Positions 22,146 through 29,903 of a DNA stretch of 30,102 nucleotides are shown here, piece by piece (position 1 is the stretch's first letter; each line of letters begins with the position of its first letter). Under the pieces are notes generated by a model that did not search any database, had not been told where the DNA came from, and worked only from the letters and a program-made list of their open reading frames with translations. The stretch lies in NCBI GenBank assembly GCA_035533615.1, contig DATLTM010000002.1, positions 1 through 30,102 of the forward strand, written 5' to 3'. Source of the DNA: C7867-001 sp035533615. GTDB lineage: Bacteria > Patescibacteriota > Minisyncoccia > Phycocordibacterales > Phycocordibacteraceae. Position numbers and translations under genes: made by a program.

Positions 22146-23234
22146 CTATCCGATGATTTTGAGGATGTCGTGCGCGGTAACGACAACCATAAGGAGAACG
22201 AGAAAGACGAACCCGATTGAATTGATAGTATGGGCGACGCTCGGTTTAATCGGACGGCGGATGACACTTTCAATAATGACAAAAAGGAGTCGACCGCCAT
22301 CAAGCGCAGGGATAGGGATGAGATTGATGAGCGCAAGATTGATGGAAATAAGCGCCATAATAGAAAGAAGGTCGCCAATGCCCTGTGCCGAGGCGCTTCC
22401 GACAACACTCGCAATACCGACGGGGCCAGCAACTTGCGAGAGGTTTGCGGAAAGCGTAAAAACTCCGTAGAAGAAATGCCAAAGACCAACAGCAGTGAGC
22501 ATCGTAGCGCTCAAAGTAAGTGACGCTCCCTCGGTGATTGCGGCACCGAACGAGAGCGGGGCGACGCCGATGGTGGCAACCTCGACCCCGAGCGCGTAGC
22601 GGAACGGATCGTTTGCTACCACGCCTTCCGCGGGCGTCGCCTTAATCGTCTGTATCTGTCCGTTGCGCTCCAGCTCGAGCAGGATAGCACTCCCGTCACT
22701 TTGTGCGACGAATGCCGAGAAACTCTCCGGGTCAGCCGCGCGCCACTGCCCTGTAGGATCTTTAGCACTCACAATAACGTCGCCCGCGAGAAGCCCAGCG
22801 GCGGCGGCGGGCGTATCGGGGAGAATACTCGCTACCGCAAGTTGTGTATTGTGCGCCGTCGCGACCTCAGTCCCCGAAAGCGCGCGGGGAGTGCCCGCAA
22901 TGAGCGCTCCTGTGATAAGAACGTATGCAAAAAGGAGATTCATTGCGATACCAGCGAGAAGCACGAGGGCCTGCGCTATGCGGGGGCGTCTGGAAAATGC
23001 GCGTGGACCAGCCGCTTCACCATCTTCGCCGAAGATCTTCACGAAGCCGCCGAATGGCAGCCAATTGATCGTATAGAGCGTCTCACCTCTCTTTGTAATA
23101 ATGAGCGCGCGCGGCGGGTAGCCGAGTCCGAACTCGTCTACACGCATTCCAGAGATCTTGGCCGCCGCAAAATGCCCAAACTCGTGCACAATAATGAGCA
23201 CAACAATAACGACGATGAAAATAAGTATGCTCAT
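22146..23234 (-). CDS. rseP: Site-2 protease family zinc metalloprotease RseP
   Basis: An intramembrane protease that releases membrane-held regulators or clears signal peptides. The 362-residue protein shows HEFGH at residues 17-21 within the first TM helix (the zinc-binding HExxH), a re-entrant NWLPFGGFVKIFGED, a single PDZ domain (about 110-200; DTPAAAAGLLAGDVIVSA) and the second zinc motif NLIPIPALDGGRLLF near the C-terminus. There are four or so TM segments. It overlaps the frr stop by 1 bp (TAATG). An ECF sigma factor lies elsewhere in the window, but no direct link can be shown. The frr-rseP neighbourhood is common in bacteria. Confidence 0.94.
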   Translation of the reverse strand: MSILIFIVVIVVLIIVHEFGHFAAAKISGMRVDEFGLGYPPRALIITKRGETLYTINWLPFGGFVKIFGEDGEAAGPRAFSRRPRIAQALVLLAGIAMNLLFAYVLITGALIAGTPRALSGTEVATAHNTQLAVASILPDTPAAAAGLLAGDVIVSAKDPTGQWRAADPESFSAFVAQSDGSAILLELERNGQIQTIKATPAEGVVANDPFRYALGVEVATIGVAPLSFGAAITEGASLTLSATMLTAVGLWHFFYGVFTLSANLSQVAGPVGIASVVGSASAQGIGDLLSIMALISINLALINLIPIPALDGGRLLFVIIESVIRRPIKPSVAHTINSIGFVFLVLLMVVVTAHDILKIIG

Positions 23235-23785
23235 TAGCGTGCTATCTCTTCTTCCTTTCTCGCAAGTGCCCGTGCGAATGAGTCGTTGCCGGCATCAATA
23301 TGTTTCTGGACCTCGCCTTTCAGACGTGTGATTTCATCCTTCCCTATGCCGCCCGCCTTCTCAGCGGCTTCAAGCGCCTTGAGCGCGTCGGTGCGGTGTG
23401 AGCGGAGCGTAACCTTCGCCTGTTCGACCCGATCGCTCGCGATTTTCGAAAGCTGGATGCGCCGTTCGCTCGTCAGTTCGGGGAAGGAAACACGCAACCC
23501 TTGGTCGTCGGTCGAGATTCCAACGCCGAGGTCGGCGGCTGCAATTCCCTTCTCGATTGTTTTTAAGAGATCTTTGTCCCACGGAATGACGCGGAGTGTG
23601 TGCGTATCCTCGACCGAGACGGATGCAATCTCATTCAACGGCGTGCGCATACCGTAGGCCTCTGGCTTGACCCCGTCGAGCAATGTCGGTGTTGCGCGGC
23701 CAGTGCGGATGCCAGAGAGTTCGCGCACGAGCCATTCCTGCGTCTCTGCAATATCCGCATCCAGCCTCGAAAAGTCGTACGCCAT
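23234..23785 (-). CDS. frr: Ribosome recycling factor
   Basis: Frr splits the post-termination ribosome together with EF-G. The 183-residue length is typical. The family sequence is clear: LVRELSGIRTGRATPTLLDGVKPEAYG, LNEIASVSVEDTHTLRVIPWD, IEKGIAAADLGVGISTDDQGLRVSFPELTSERRIQLSK and a long C-terminal helix. An extended -10 (TGG TATAAT) lies 8 nt upstream of the ATG, overlapping the end of the holB-like gene. That predicts an essentially leaderless message, with additional read-through from upstream possible. It is coupled by TAATG to rseP. Confidence 0.96.
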   Translation of the reverse strand: MAYDFSRLDADIAETQEWLVRELSGIRTGRATPTLLDGVKPEAYGMRTPLNEIASVSVEDTHTLRVIPWDKDLLKTIEKGIAAADLGVGISTDDQGLRVSFPELTSERRIQLSKIASDRVEQAKVTLRSHRTDALKALEAAEKAGGIGKDEITRLKGEVQKHIDAGNDSFARALARKEEEIAR

Positions 23786-23793
23786 AAAAATAA

Positions 23794-23802
23794 ATTATAC
23801 CA
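23794..23802 (-). promoter_or_regulatory. Extended -10 promoter of frr
   Basis: Minus-strand TGG TATAAT (a perfect -10 hexamer) is read from 23802 to 23794, 8 nt before the frr ATG. It overlaps the stop codon of the holB-like gene. Confidence 0.65.
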
Positions 23803-24469
23803 AATCTTTCGGGGTGACGAGAGAGAGATGCTCAAGAATCATGCGTACCGGCGCACTCCGATCGTAGAGATAGTCCCGTAGGATTGCGATGTCCGACAAG
23901 AGTGTGGCGACAGAATCGCTCTTCAGCCTTTTATATGCCGCCGCTTCAATGCCGTTTATGATGGCGAGCGCCTCGTTACGACTATCTCGTCGCCCCTCTT
24001 CGTCCTTCACGCGGTCCAGTCTTTTTATCATTGCGCTCCGCTCCTCTCTGCTTGCCTTTATAAACTCCTTCGCTATCGTGATATGGGGCTTCGTAAGTCC
24101 CGCCTGAGCAGCGAGTACTTGTATGCGTGAGCGGAGTGTCGGGAGAAGGCCACCCAAAGTCGGCATGATTAAGAATATATACGTCCCTTTCGGCGGTTCC
24201 TCAAAAAGCTTCAAGAACGCGTTCTGTGCCTCGTGATATACCCGATTCGCACTGATGATAACAACCTTTGTCTCGCCTGAAAACGGCGTACTCGCGGCAG
24301 AATCGGCTGCGAGCCGCGCCTCCGCGACTGAGAGAAGCCCGTACCGCATCACGATAACGTCCGGATTCCCTTTTGCCTTCATGCCCAACTCCTTTTCCGC
24401 CCATGCCTGCGCAACCGCAATTCCCTCCTCCGCTTCCGCCTCTATAACGAATGCGTGGTGCCAAGTCAT
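23795..24469 (-). CDS. holB: DNA polymerase III subunit deltaprime-like protein
   Basis: A clamp-loader-type AAA+ protein of 224 residues. The recognisable part is the central block NRVYHEAQNAFLKLFEEPPKGTYIFLIM followed by LLPTLRSRIQVL, the family pattern for the sensor-1 region and the SRC/SRI arginine finger. The N-terminus (HHAFVIEAEAEEGIAVAQAWAEKE) has no GxxGxGK P-loop and no zinc-binding cysteines, so it should not bind ATP at a Walker A. That matches deltaprime rather than gamma/tau. It is about 100 residues shorter than E. coli HolB, lacking much of the C-terminal collar domain. The ATG overlaps the stop of the second mreB by 4 bp (ATGA). Confidence 0.8.
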   Translation of the reverse strand: MTWHHAFVIEAEAEEGIAVAQAWAEKELGMKAKGNPDVIVMRYGLLSVAEARLAADSAASTPFSGETKVVIISANRVYHEAQNAFLKLFEEPPKGTYIFLIMPTLGGLLPTLRSRIQVLAAQAGLTKPHITIAKEFIKASREERSAMIKRLDRVKDEEGRRDSRNEALAIINGIEAAAYKRLKSDSVATLLSDIAILRDYLYDRSAPVRMILEHLSLVTPKDLV

Positions 24470-25491
24470 TGCTTCGCGAGAATGCTCTTCTGATAGGTGT
24501 CGAGATGCTTCAGTGCGATGCCGGTGCCGCGTACGACGCAGTAGTATGGGTCGGTCGCGAGTTTCGCGACGACACCGGTGCGGCGGTAAACAAGCTCGGG
24601 CATTTGGCGCAATTGCGATGAGCCGCCCGTCAGAATGATACCGTTATCAATAATGTCGGCCGCGAGCTCGGGCGGCGTATCCTGAAGCACCTTGCGAATG
24701 GCCTGGGTCATCTCGCGCAATTCCCGCGACATTGCAGTCACGAGGTCGTTGGTCGAGAGATCAATTGTGCGCGGAAGCCCGCTCACGAGGTCGCGTCCCT
24801 TGACCGGAAGCGTAAGCTCTTCGTTTACTGGTACCGCGGCGCCGATGCGTATCTTCACCTCCTCCGCGGTCTTGTCACCGATCGCGAGATTGTGCTGTTT
24901 CTTCACGTGATCGATAATCGCGCGGTCGAGGCGATCACCGGCACATTTCACGCTCGTTGAAGCAACGATGCCGCCCAAGGAAATCACTGCAACGTCTATC
25001 GTTCCGCCGCCGATATCCGCGATTATGCGCCCGAGCGGCTCGTGGATTGAAATGCCGGCGCCGATAGCGGCAAGAATAGGCTCCTTTACCACATAGGCGT
25101 TCTTCGCTCCCGCTTTCAGCGTCGCTTCAATGACTGCACGCTTCTCGGTTGACGTAACGCCGGCAGGAACCGAAACGAGCACCGTCGGCTTGAACGGATT
25201 TCTTCCGAGCGCTTTTCGTATGAAATAGCGGAGCATCGCTTCGGTCACGCGGTAATCCGCGATGACGCCGTCTTTCATCGGGCGATAAGCGATAATGTCG
25301 TCCGGTGTTCGGCCGATCATCTTCTTCGCTTCGGCGCCGATTGCGAGTATCTTATTGCCGCCACGGCTGCCGTGCGCCTTGCCAACCGCGACGACGGATG
25401 GCTCGTTGATGACAACGCCCTTCCCGGGAACGAAAACGAGAACATTTGTCGTCCCGAGATCAATACCGAGTTTTGGAGAAAAGAAAGACAT
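24466..25491 (-). CDS. mreB: Second MreB-family actin homologue
   Basis: A second MreB of 341 residues, 3.6 kb from the first. Actin-fold motifs are GIDLGTTNVLVF, VVINEPSVVAV, VSVPAGVTSTEKRAV, the second phosphate loop IADIGGGTIDVAVI and IILTGGSSQLRQMPELV. Clear differences from the mre-operon copy include an insert KAHGSRGGNKILAIG after VVAVG, TGG in place of FGGG, and no acidic C-terminal tail. This is a paralogue of long standing, not a recent duplication. It is coupled to the holB-like gene (4-bp overlap) rather than to mreC. Some bacteria use Mbl/MreBH-type paralogues for wall work, but the specific role here is unknown. A -10-like TACTAT lies 8 nt upstream of the ATG. Confidence 0.92.
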   Translation of the reverse strand: MSFFSPKLGIDLGTTNVLVFVPGKGVVINEPSVVAVGKAHGSRGGNKILAIGAEAKKMIGRTPDDIIAYRPMKDGVIADYRVTEAMLRYFIRKALGRNPFKPTVLVSVPAGVTSTEKRAVIEATLKAGAKNAYVVKEPILAAIGAGISIHEPLGRIIADIGGGTIDVAVISLGGIVASTSVKCAGDRLDRAIIDHVKKQHNLAIGDKTAEEVKIRIGAAVPVNEELTLPVKGRDLVSGLPRTIDLSTNDLVTAMSRELREMTQAIRKVLQDTPPELAADIIDNGIILTGGSSQLRQMPELVYRRTGVVAKLATDPYYCVVRGTGIALKHLDTYQKSILAKQ

Positions 25492-25559
25492 TGCTTCCCA
25501 TAGTATCGCTCTGCGCCCCGCTGTGCAAAGTTTGGATCCGGGATGGTAGGATACTTCGT

Positions 25560-26870
25560 ATGGAAGAAGGAATTAATTTTATCGTCGAGGGTGGAAAAGA
25601 ACTCTCCGGTTCGGTCGGGACTTCGCGATCAAAAAATGGCGCTGTGGCTCTTTTAGCTGCTTCCCTTCTCAATCGCGGGCGCACGACACTTGAGCACATG
25701 CCGAAAATCGAAGAGGTCAACCGCCTCATCGAGGTACTTCGTTCCATCGGTGTACAAGTCGAATGGAAAGACTCGCAGCTCATCATCGAACCGCCCAAGA
25801 CGCTTTCGCTCAAATCAATCAATCGCGAAGCGGCAATGAAGACGCGTAGCATTCTTCTTTTTATCGGTCCGCTCCTGCATCATTCTCGCGCATTTGAGAT
25901 TCCGCAATCTGGCGGCTGCACTCTCGGCACGCGGACTGTGCGTCCGCATCTTTTTGCACTTGAAAAGTTCGGCGTCCGGATCGAGGCCTTAACCGATCAT
26001 TTCATCGTAGAGCACTCAGCGCTCCATCCGGCGGAGATCGTTCTTTACGAATCGAGCGACACAGCAACAGAAAATGCGCTTCTCGCGGCTGCCCGTATTC
26101 CTGGAACGAGCGTCATCAAGTATGCATCGGCCAATTATCAGGTTCAGGAGATGTGCGGTTTCCTGCGCGCGCTTGGCATCTCGATCGAGGGTATCGGCTC
26201 AACGACCCTTACCGTACACGGTGTCGCCGATATCGATACGGACGTCTCGTACAGCGTTGCCGAAGATCCAATCGACAGCATGTTTTTTATTGCCGCTGCC
26301 GCTGCGACGCATTCCGCACTCACCGTGCAGCGCGCTCCGATTGCGTTTCTCGAGATCGAGCTCACGATACTCGAAAAAATGGGCTTGCGTTTTTCTATCG
26401 CTGAAATCGGAACGTCGGAAAACGGCATCACGCGCCTCGCCGACATCAGTATCGAGCCCTCCGCTCTCGTCGCCTTCCCCGAACGAATCCATCCGCGCCC
26501 GTATCCTGGGCTCAATATGGACAATCTACCGTTCTTTGCCGTCATTGCGACTCAAGCCGTCGGAACGACGATGCTCCATGATTGGGTCTACGATAAGCGT
26601 GCGATCTATTACACCGAGCTTGATCGGCTCGGCGCGACAACACTGCTCCACGATCCGCACCGCGTCTCGATCACCGGACCCTCTCATCTTAAGGCGGCGG
26701 AAATTGTCTGCCCGCCGGTACTGCGTATCGGCGCGATGCTGGTGATTGCGATGCTCGCCGCGCGGGGCCGCTCGATGCTCCGGAACGTCTACACTATCAA
26801 CCGCGGCTACGAGAATCTCGTCCCACGGCTTCGGCATCTTGGCGCATCCATTGAAGCCCATACTGGGTAA
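25560..26870 (+). CDS. murA: UDP-N-acetylglucosamine 1-carboxyvinyltransferase
   Basis: This enzyme catalyses the first committed step of peptidoglycan synthesis, enolpyruvyl transfer from PEP to UDP-GlcNAc. The ATG at 25560 gives 436 residues, a normal length. The KN pair (SRSKNGAVALLAASLL) sits near residue 22. The PEP-loop with the reactive cysteine reads SGGCTLGTRTVRPHLFALEKFGV, where fosfomycin would alkylate Cys. The C-terminal half has NMDNLPFFAVIATQAVGTT with an Asp near the catalytic position, and ends in INRGYENLVPRLRHLGASIE, a MurA hallmark. The sequence is rather divergent, with unusual residues around the loop. It is divergent from the second mreB with 68 bp between starts. A GATACT lies 4 nt upstream of the ATG, too close to be sure of as a promoter. 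Confidence 0.93.
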   Translation: MEEGINFIVEGGKELSGSVGTSRSKNGAVALLAASLLNRGRTTLEHMPKIEEVNRLIEVLRSIGVQVEWKDSQLIIEPPKTLSLKSINREAAMKTRSILLFIGPLLHHSRAFEIPQSGGCTLGTRTVRPHLFALEKFGVRIEALTDHFIVEHSALHPAEIVLYESSDTATENALLAAARIPGTSVIKYASANYQVQEMCGFLRALGISIEGIGSTTLTVHGVADIDTDVSYSVAEDPIDSMFFIAAAAATHSALTVQRAPIAFLEIELTILEKMGLRFSIAEIGTSENGITRLADISIEPSALVAFPERIHPRPYPGLNMDNLPFFAVIATQAVGTTMLHDWVYDKRAIYYTELDRLGATTLLHDPHRVSITGPSHLKAAEIVCPPVLRIGAMLVIAMLAARGRSMLRNVYTINRGYENLVPRLRHLGASIEAHTG

Positions 26871-26880
26871 ATACACCGAA

Positions 26881-27174
26881 ATGAAATCCATCCGCGATAT
26901 TCTTCCCGACGTTGAGAAAAAAGCGGCGGCAGCGCCAAAAGGAAGGAAACGTCAGACCGAACGTGGCGAACTGATGCGCTTTTTCCTGCGGCATTTGAAT
27001 CATTCCCGAGCGCACGATGGCCTTGCGCCAATGACGATGGCACACCTCGGCACCGTCCTTGAAAAAATACCAACGACCGATCTGTATTACCTCAAGAGCG
27101 TCTGCAGTCAGGCGAAAAACTTTGGCAAGAAATTCTGGTGGGAATTAGACCCGACCAAGCATGTGCCGCGCTAA
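26881..27174 (+). CDS. Conserved-looking hypothetical protein, 97 residues
   Basis: I do not recognise a named family. ATG 26881 is chosen, 10 bp after the murA stop. An upstream in-frame start at 26746 would overlap murA. The product has a basic N-terminal region (KKAAAAPKGRKRQTERGE) and then a compact helical domain with many aromatic and cysteine residues (LMRFFLRHLNHSR, IPTTDLYYLKSVCSQAKNFGKKFWWEL). There is no TM segment or signal peptide. The dense aromatic motif at the C-terminus suggests a real folded domain. The basic N-terminus would suit nucleic-acid or ribosome contact, but this is only a guess. It lies between murA and def, whose own promoter follows. Confidence 0.7.
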   Translation: MKSIRDILPDVEKKAAAAPKGRKRQTERGELMRFFLRHLNHSRAHDGLAPMTMAHLGTVLEKIPTTDLYYLKSVCSQAKNFGKKFWWELDPTKHVPR

Positions 27175-27191
27175 CTTTTTCCAGCGGCGCA

Positions 27192-27200
27192 TGTTACACT
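27192..27200 (+). promoter_or_regulatory. Extended -10 promoter of def
   Basis: TGT TACACT ends 7 nt before the def ATG at 27208 and predicts a leaderless transcript for the def-fmt pair. Confidence 0.5.
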
Positions 27201-27207
27201 GCAACAC

Positions 27208-27741
27208 ATGAAAGAAATCGTGCAAGACGGCGCGCGGGTGCTGCGGGAAATCGCGAAACCGGTGCCGGAGGAGCTCTTCGGCTCAGATAAACTCGCGCGC
27301 CTCATCGACGATATGGAAGAAGCCCTCGACCGCGAGCCTGAAGGCGTTGCGCTTGCCGCACCGCAAATAGCGGTTCCTTATCGCCTGTTCATCGTACGGA
27401 AAGACCGCACTCTCCCCCCGCCAAAGACAACAGAGGACGCGGCACCTCCTGAAGTAAAATCTGATGTAGAGGTATATATCAATCCCGAGATCGTGAAGAC
27501 TTCCAGAAAGCGCGCGTCCGCCGATGAAGGATGCTTGTCGGTACGCGGCATTTACGGCACGACAAACCGACATGAACGCATTACCATCCGCGCACGCCAT
27601 AAGGACGGCTCTCGGTTTGAACGCGGCGCTGGTGGCCTTATGGCGCAGATATTCGAACACGAGATTGAACACTTAAACGGTATTCTCTTTACCGATCACG
27701 CGGCGCACCTCATTCATATCACTCATGCGTCCGATGCATAA
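27208..27741 (+). CDS. def: Peptide deformylase
   Basis: A metalloenzyme that removes the N-formyl group from nascent proteins. The three signature motifs are present: I, EGVALAAPQ (the family GxGLAAxQ, with Ala for the second Gly); II, EGCLSV with the metal-binding Cys; and III, FEHEIEHLNGILFTD, the HExxH site. At 177 residues it is slightly long because of an insert around DRTLPPPKTTEDAAPPE between motifs I and II. The start is 7 nt after an extended -10. It overlaps fmt by 8 bp (or 17 with the upstream fmt start). The def-fmt pairing is standard, one enzyme adding the formyl group and the other removing it. Confidence 0.95.
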   Translation: MKEIVQDGARVLREIAKPVPEELFGSDKLARLIDDMEEALDREPEGVALAAPQIAVPYRLFIVRKDRTLPPPKTTEDAAPPEVKSDVEVYINPEIVKTSRKRASADEGCLSVRGIYGTTNRHERITIRARHKDGSRFERGAGGLMAQIFEHEIEHLNGILFTDHAAHLIHITHASDA

Positions 27742-28555
27742 CTTCGCTTATTTCGGTACGCCAAAAGTTGCGAGTGATACGCTTGCAACTCTCATCAAAC
27801 GTGGCTTCATCCCCTCGCTTGTCGTAACGGCACCGGACGCACCGAAGGGCCGCGGCCTCGCACTTACCTCCTCGCCGGTCAAGATACTGGCCAACGAGCG
27901 TGGCATTCCATACCTAATGCCGGGAAAACTCGACCGGGATAGTATCGCCACTATCTGTGCATACGACTGCGACTACGCCATCGTCGTCGCGTACGGCAAG
28001 ATATTTCCTGAGGCATTACTGGAGAGCTTCCCGAAGGGCGTCCTGAATGTGCATTATTCGTTGCTCCCAAAATACCGCGGCGCAGCACCGCTTGAAGCCG
28101 CGCTTCTCACGGGCGAACACGAGACTGGCGTTACCGTCCAGAAGATGGCACAAGAACTCGATACGGGCGACATCATAGTCCAAAGGGCAATACCTATCGC
28201 ATCTGACGAAACCGCGCGCGAACTGCGTCCCCGACTCATCGCGCTCGGTGCGGATTTACTTGCCGGTACGCTCCCCGCGTTTGAGCGAGGTGAGATCGCA
28301 CCTACCCCGCAAGATGCTTCACGCGCCTCACATTCACATAAATTAAAAAAAGAAGATGGTCTCCTTGCACTTGAGGCTCCTGCTGAAGAAAACTGGCGCA
28401 CGTATCGCGCATATGCCGACAGTATCGGCACCTATTTCCTCAAGAACGGAAAACGCGTAAAAATCGCAAAAGCATCTTTCAAGAATGGAATATTCCACAT
28501 TGAACGCGTCATCCCCGAAGGGAGACGAGAAATGGATTACGAAGCCCGTCAATAA
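27734..28555 (+). CDS. fmt: Methionyl-tRNA formyltransferase
   Basis: This enzyme formylates initiator Met-tRNA using 10-formyl-THF. ATG 27734 (MHNFAYFGTP) is chosen, and ATG 27725 would add three residues. The catalytic triad region is visible: LNVHYSLLPKYRGAAPLEAALL (Asn and His of the N-x-H motif) and TGVTVQKMAQELDTGDIIVQ with the essential Asp. RGLALTSSPVK corresponds to the family KGR-x6-PVK region. At 273 residues it is shorter than the E. coli enzyme (315), with a trimmed C-terminal tRNA-binding domain (from about residue 200, SHKLKKEDGLLAL). It overlaps def. The next gene converges after 7 bp without a visible terminator. Confidence 0.94.
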   Translation: MHNFAYFGTPKVASDTLATLIKRGFIPSLVVTAPDAPKGRGLALTSSPVKILANERGIPYLMPGKLDRDSIATICAYDCDYAIVVAYGKIFPEALLESFPKGVLNVHYSLLPKYRGAAPLEAALLTGEHETGVTVQKMAQELDTGDIIVQRAIPIASDETARELRPRLIALGADLLAGTLPAFERGEIAPTPQDASRASHSHKLKKEDGLLALEAPAEENWRTYRAYADSIGTYFLKNGKRVKIAKASFKNGIFHIERVIPEGRREMDYEARQ

Positions 28556-28562
28556 TCAAGCT

Positions 28563-28925
28563 CTAGCGGCCGAAACGCAACATCTGCTTGAGAGCAGAAC
28601 TGCCGCGCCTCACAAGTCGGCGTGCCCGCCCGCGCGAATGACGTATCTCGGCTTCCAATTCACTGCGAACTTTGTCCGCCGCGCTCGCAGGGGTCGGCTT
28701 CACTGCTTCGGCGTGAAAGACTGTGTCATTTATGATAAGCCGTGCGACAAGACGGCATGGCTCCGCCGAACGGCCCTCTGGTGGCGCCTCCGCTATTTCT
28801 ATCTCGAGTAGCGCCCTATCACCCTCCTCTCCGAGCAAGCGTAGCGGGGCAGCGAGCTTCTCTTCAATTAATGCTTCGGTTTGCGGCGTGAGCTTATATT
28901 TCGCCGCTTTGATGGTGATATTCAT
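28563..28925 (-). CDS. Ribosome hibernation promoting factor / RaiA-like protein
   Basis: A 120-residue protein of the HPF/YfiA (S30AE) family that binds the 30S decoding centre in slow growth. The start MNITIKAAKYKLTPQTEALIEEKL is family-typical. The rest of the fold, LLEIEIAEAPP ... CRLVARLIINDTVFHAEAVKPTPASAADKVRSELEAEIRHSRGR, matches the beta-alpha-beta-beta-beta-alpha pattern, although the acidic-pair spacing is loose. Only the short single-domain form is present, with no C-terminal dimerisation domain. ATG 28925 is preferred over an upstream TTG at 28940 that overlaps the DUF167 stop. It is the last gene of a four-gene minus-strand operon starting at 29896. Confidence 0.85.
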   Translation of the reverse strand: MNITIKAAKYKLTPQTEALIEEKLAAPLRLLGEEGDRALLEIEIAEAPPEGRSAEPCRLVARLIINDTVFHAEAVKPTPASAADKVRSELEAEIRHSRGRARRLVRRGSSALKQMLRFGR

Positions 28926-28936
28926 GATGGAAGAGG

Positions 28937-29155
28937 TCAATTGGTAACGCTTATCATTTTAACCCGAGAATGGTGTCCTGTCAGGATGCGGACCTTCCCG
29001 AGCGGTACCTTCTGCAATCTGGCGATCACCTCGCGCACGCGGTTGTTTGCACGGTTCCCCGTTGCTGGTTCGCGTACTGCTATGGTGAGTAGTTCGCCTT
29101 TCTTCTCGATTTTTTCCCGTTTCGCGTTCGGTATAACGAAGACTTTGATATACAT
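28937..29155 (-). CDS. YggU/DUF167 family protein
   Basis: A 72-residue member of the DUF167 (UPF0235) family, whose molecular function is not established. The family pattern is visible: MYIKVFVIPNAKREKIEK at the N-terminus, LLTIAVREPATGNRANNRVREVIARLQKVPLGKVRILTGHHSRVKMISV, with the conserved P-x3-G-x-A-N segment. The family commonly runs to about 95 residues, so this is a short version. Its ATG overlaps the stop of the glutaredoxin gene (TGATG) and it precedes the HPF-like gene, so it is co-transcribed. Confidence 0.9.
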   Translation of the reverse strand: MYIKVFVIPNAKREKIEKKGELLTIAVREPATGNRANNRVREVIARLQKVPLGKVRILTGHHSRVKMISVTN

Positions 29156-29394
29156 CAGTGTTTCGGGTACTGCGCGCGCAAGTAGGCGTCAATATCCGCC
29201 GACTCATACATTTCAATACCACGCTCGTTGTCGATGAGATACGGCACTTGCCGCTTCCCTCCTCGCGCAACAAGTTCCGCCGCAACGGACGAATCGGCAA
29301 TATTTTTCTCATCAAACGATATCCCAAGCTCTGTCCCGGTATTGAGTACCCTGTGACAAAACGGGCAACCGGTCTTTACATAGAGAGTCAACAT
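29155..29394 (-). CDS. Glutaredoxin-like thiol-disulfide oxidoreductase
   Basis: A 79-residue small redox protein. ATG 29394 (MLTLYVKTGCPFCHRVL) is chosen because translation upstream merely shadows the PEBP gene. The thioredoxin fold is complete: CPFC active site at residues 10-13, the cis-Pro region QVPYLID at about 53-59, and a C-terminal ESADIDAYLRAQY. The GST-N/glutaredoxin signature E-S-x-x-I is present. Active site CPFC with the following His resembles glutaredoxins of the monothiol/dithiol boundary. It lies 16 bp after the PEBP-family stop and is coupled to the DUF167 gene. Redox partner unknown. Confidence 0.92.
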   Translation of the reverse strand: MLTLYVKTGCPFCHRVLNTGTELGISFDEKNIADSSVAAELVARGGKRQVPYLIDNERGIEMYESADIDAYLRAQYPKH

Positions 29395-29410
29395 AATATA
29401 CGGGCTTGTA

Positions 29411-29896
29411 TTATTTTCTCGAATAACGACCGATAAGCTCTGTCTCTGCAAGAAGCAGGGGCGCAAGGGCATCGAGCACGTTCTGTTTTGTCGGTGGCGC
29501 TTCGAAATGTACAGTATCACGGAGCGCATAAAGCTTGAAAATATAACGATGCTCCCGCGGCTCGTATTGCGGCGGCGGACAAGGACCTATATACCCCTCT
29601 TTGCCGGCGCCGTTCAACCCACTCGTGCCGACAGTCGAGTTCTCTGGAATTTCAGTCGTACTGGCGGGAATATTGTAAAGCGTCCAATGATCAAACGAAT
29701 CGATACCATGAGATTCTTTAAAAACCTCTGGTATGTCGGGGTCATCCATAATGAGCACGAACGATTTCGTCCCCTCGGGAGCGCCACTGATGGCGAGCGG
29801 CGGCGAAAGTTCTCGTTTACCGTCGCAAGTATACTCCTCTGGTATTACTCCGCCGTTTGCAAATGCGGTGCTGGTGAGCATCAGGGCGGTATCCAT
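29411..29896 (-). CDS. YbhB/YbcL family Raf kinase inhibitor-like (PEBP) protein
   Basis: A phosphatidylethanolamine-binding-protein fold of 161 residues. Family segments are LTSTAFANGGVIPEEYTCDGKRELSPPLAISGAPEGTKSFVLIMDDPDIP, FDHWTLYNIPAST and YIGPCPPPQYEPREHRYIFKLYAL, matching the conserved DPD, HW and GPCPPxGxxHRY signatures that form the ligand pocket. In bacteria the function is unknown. No signal peptide is seen, so a cytoplasmic location is likely. An extended -10 (TGC TATACT) ends 7 nt before the ATG, predicting a leaderless transcript. It heads the PEBP-glutaredoxin-DUF167-HPF operon. Confidence 0.95.
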   Translation of the reverse strand: MDTALMLTSTAFANGGVIPEEYTCDGKRELSPPLAISGAPEGTKSFVLIMDDPDIPEVFKESHGIDSFDHWTLYNIPASTTEIPENSTVGTSGLNGAGKEGYIGPCPPPQYEPREHRYIFKLYALRDTVHFEAPPTKQNVLDALAPLLLAETELIGRYSRK

Positions 29897-29903
29897 AAGT
29901 TTC

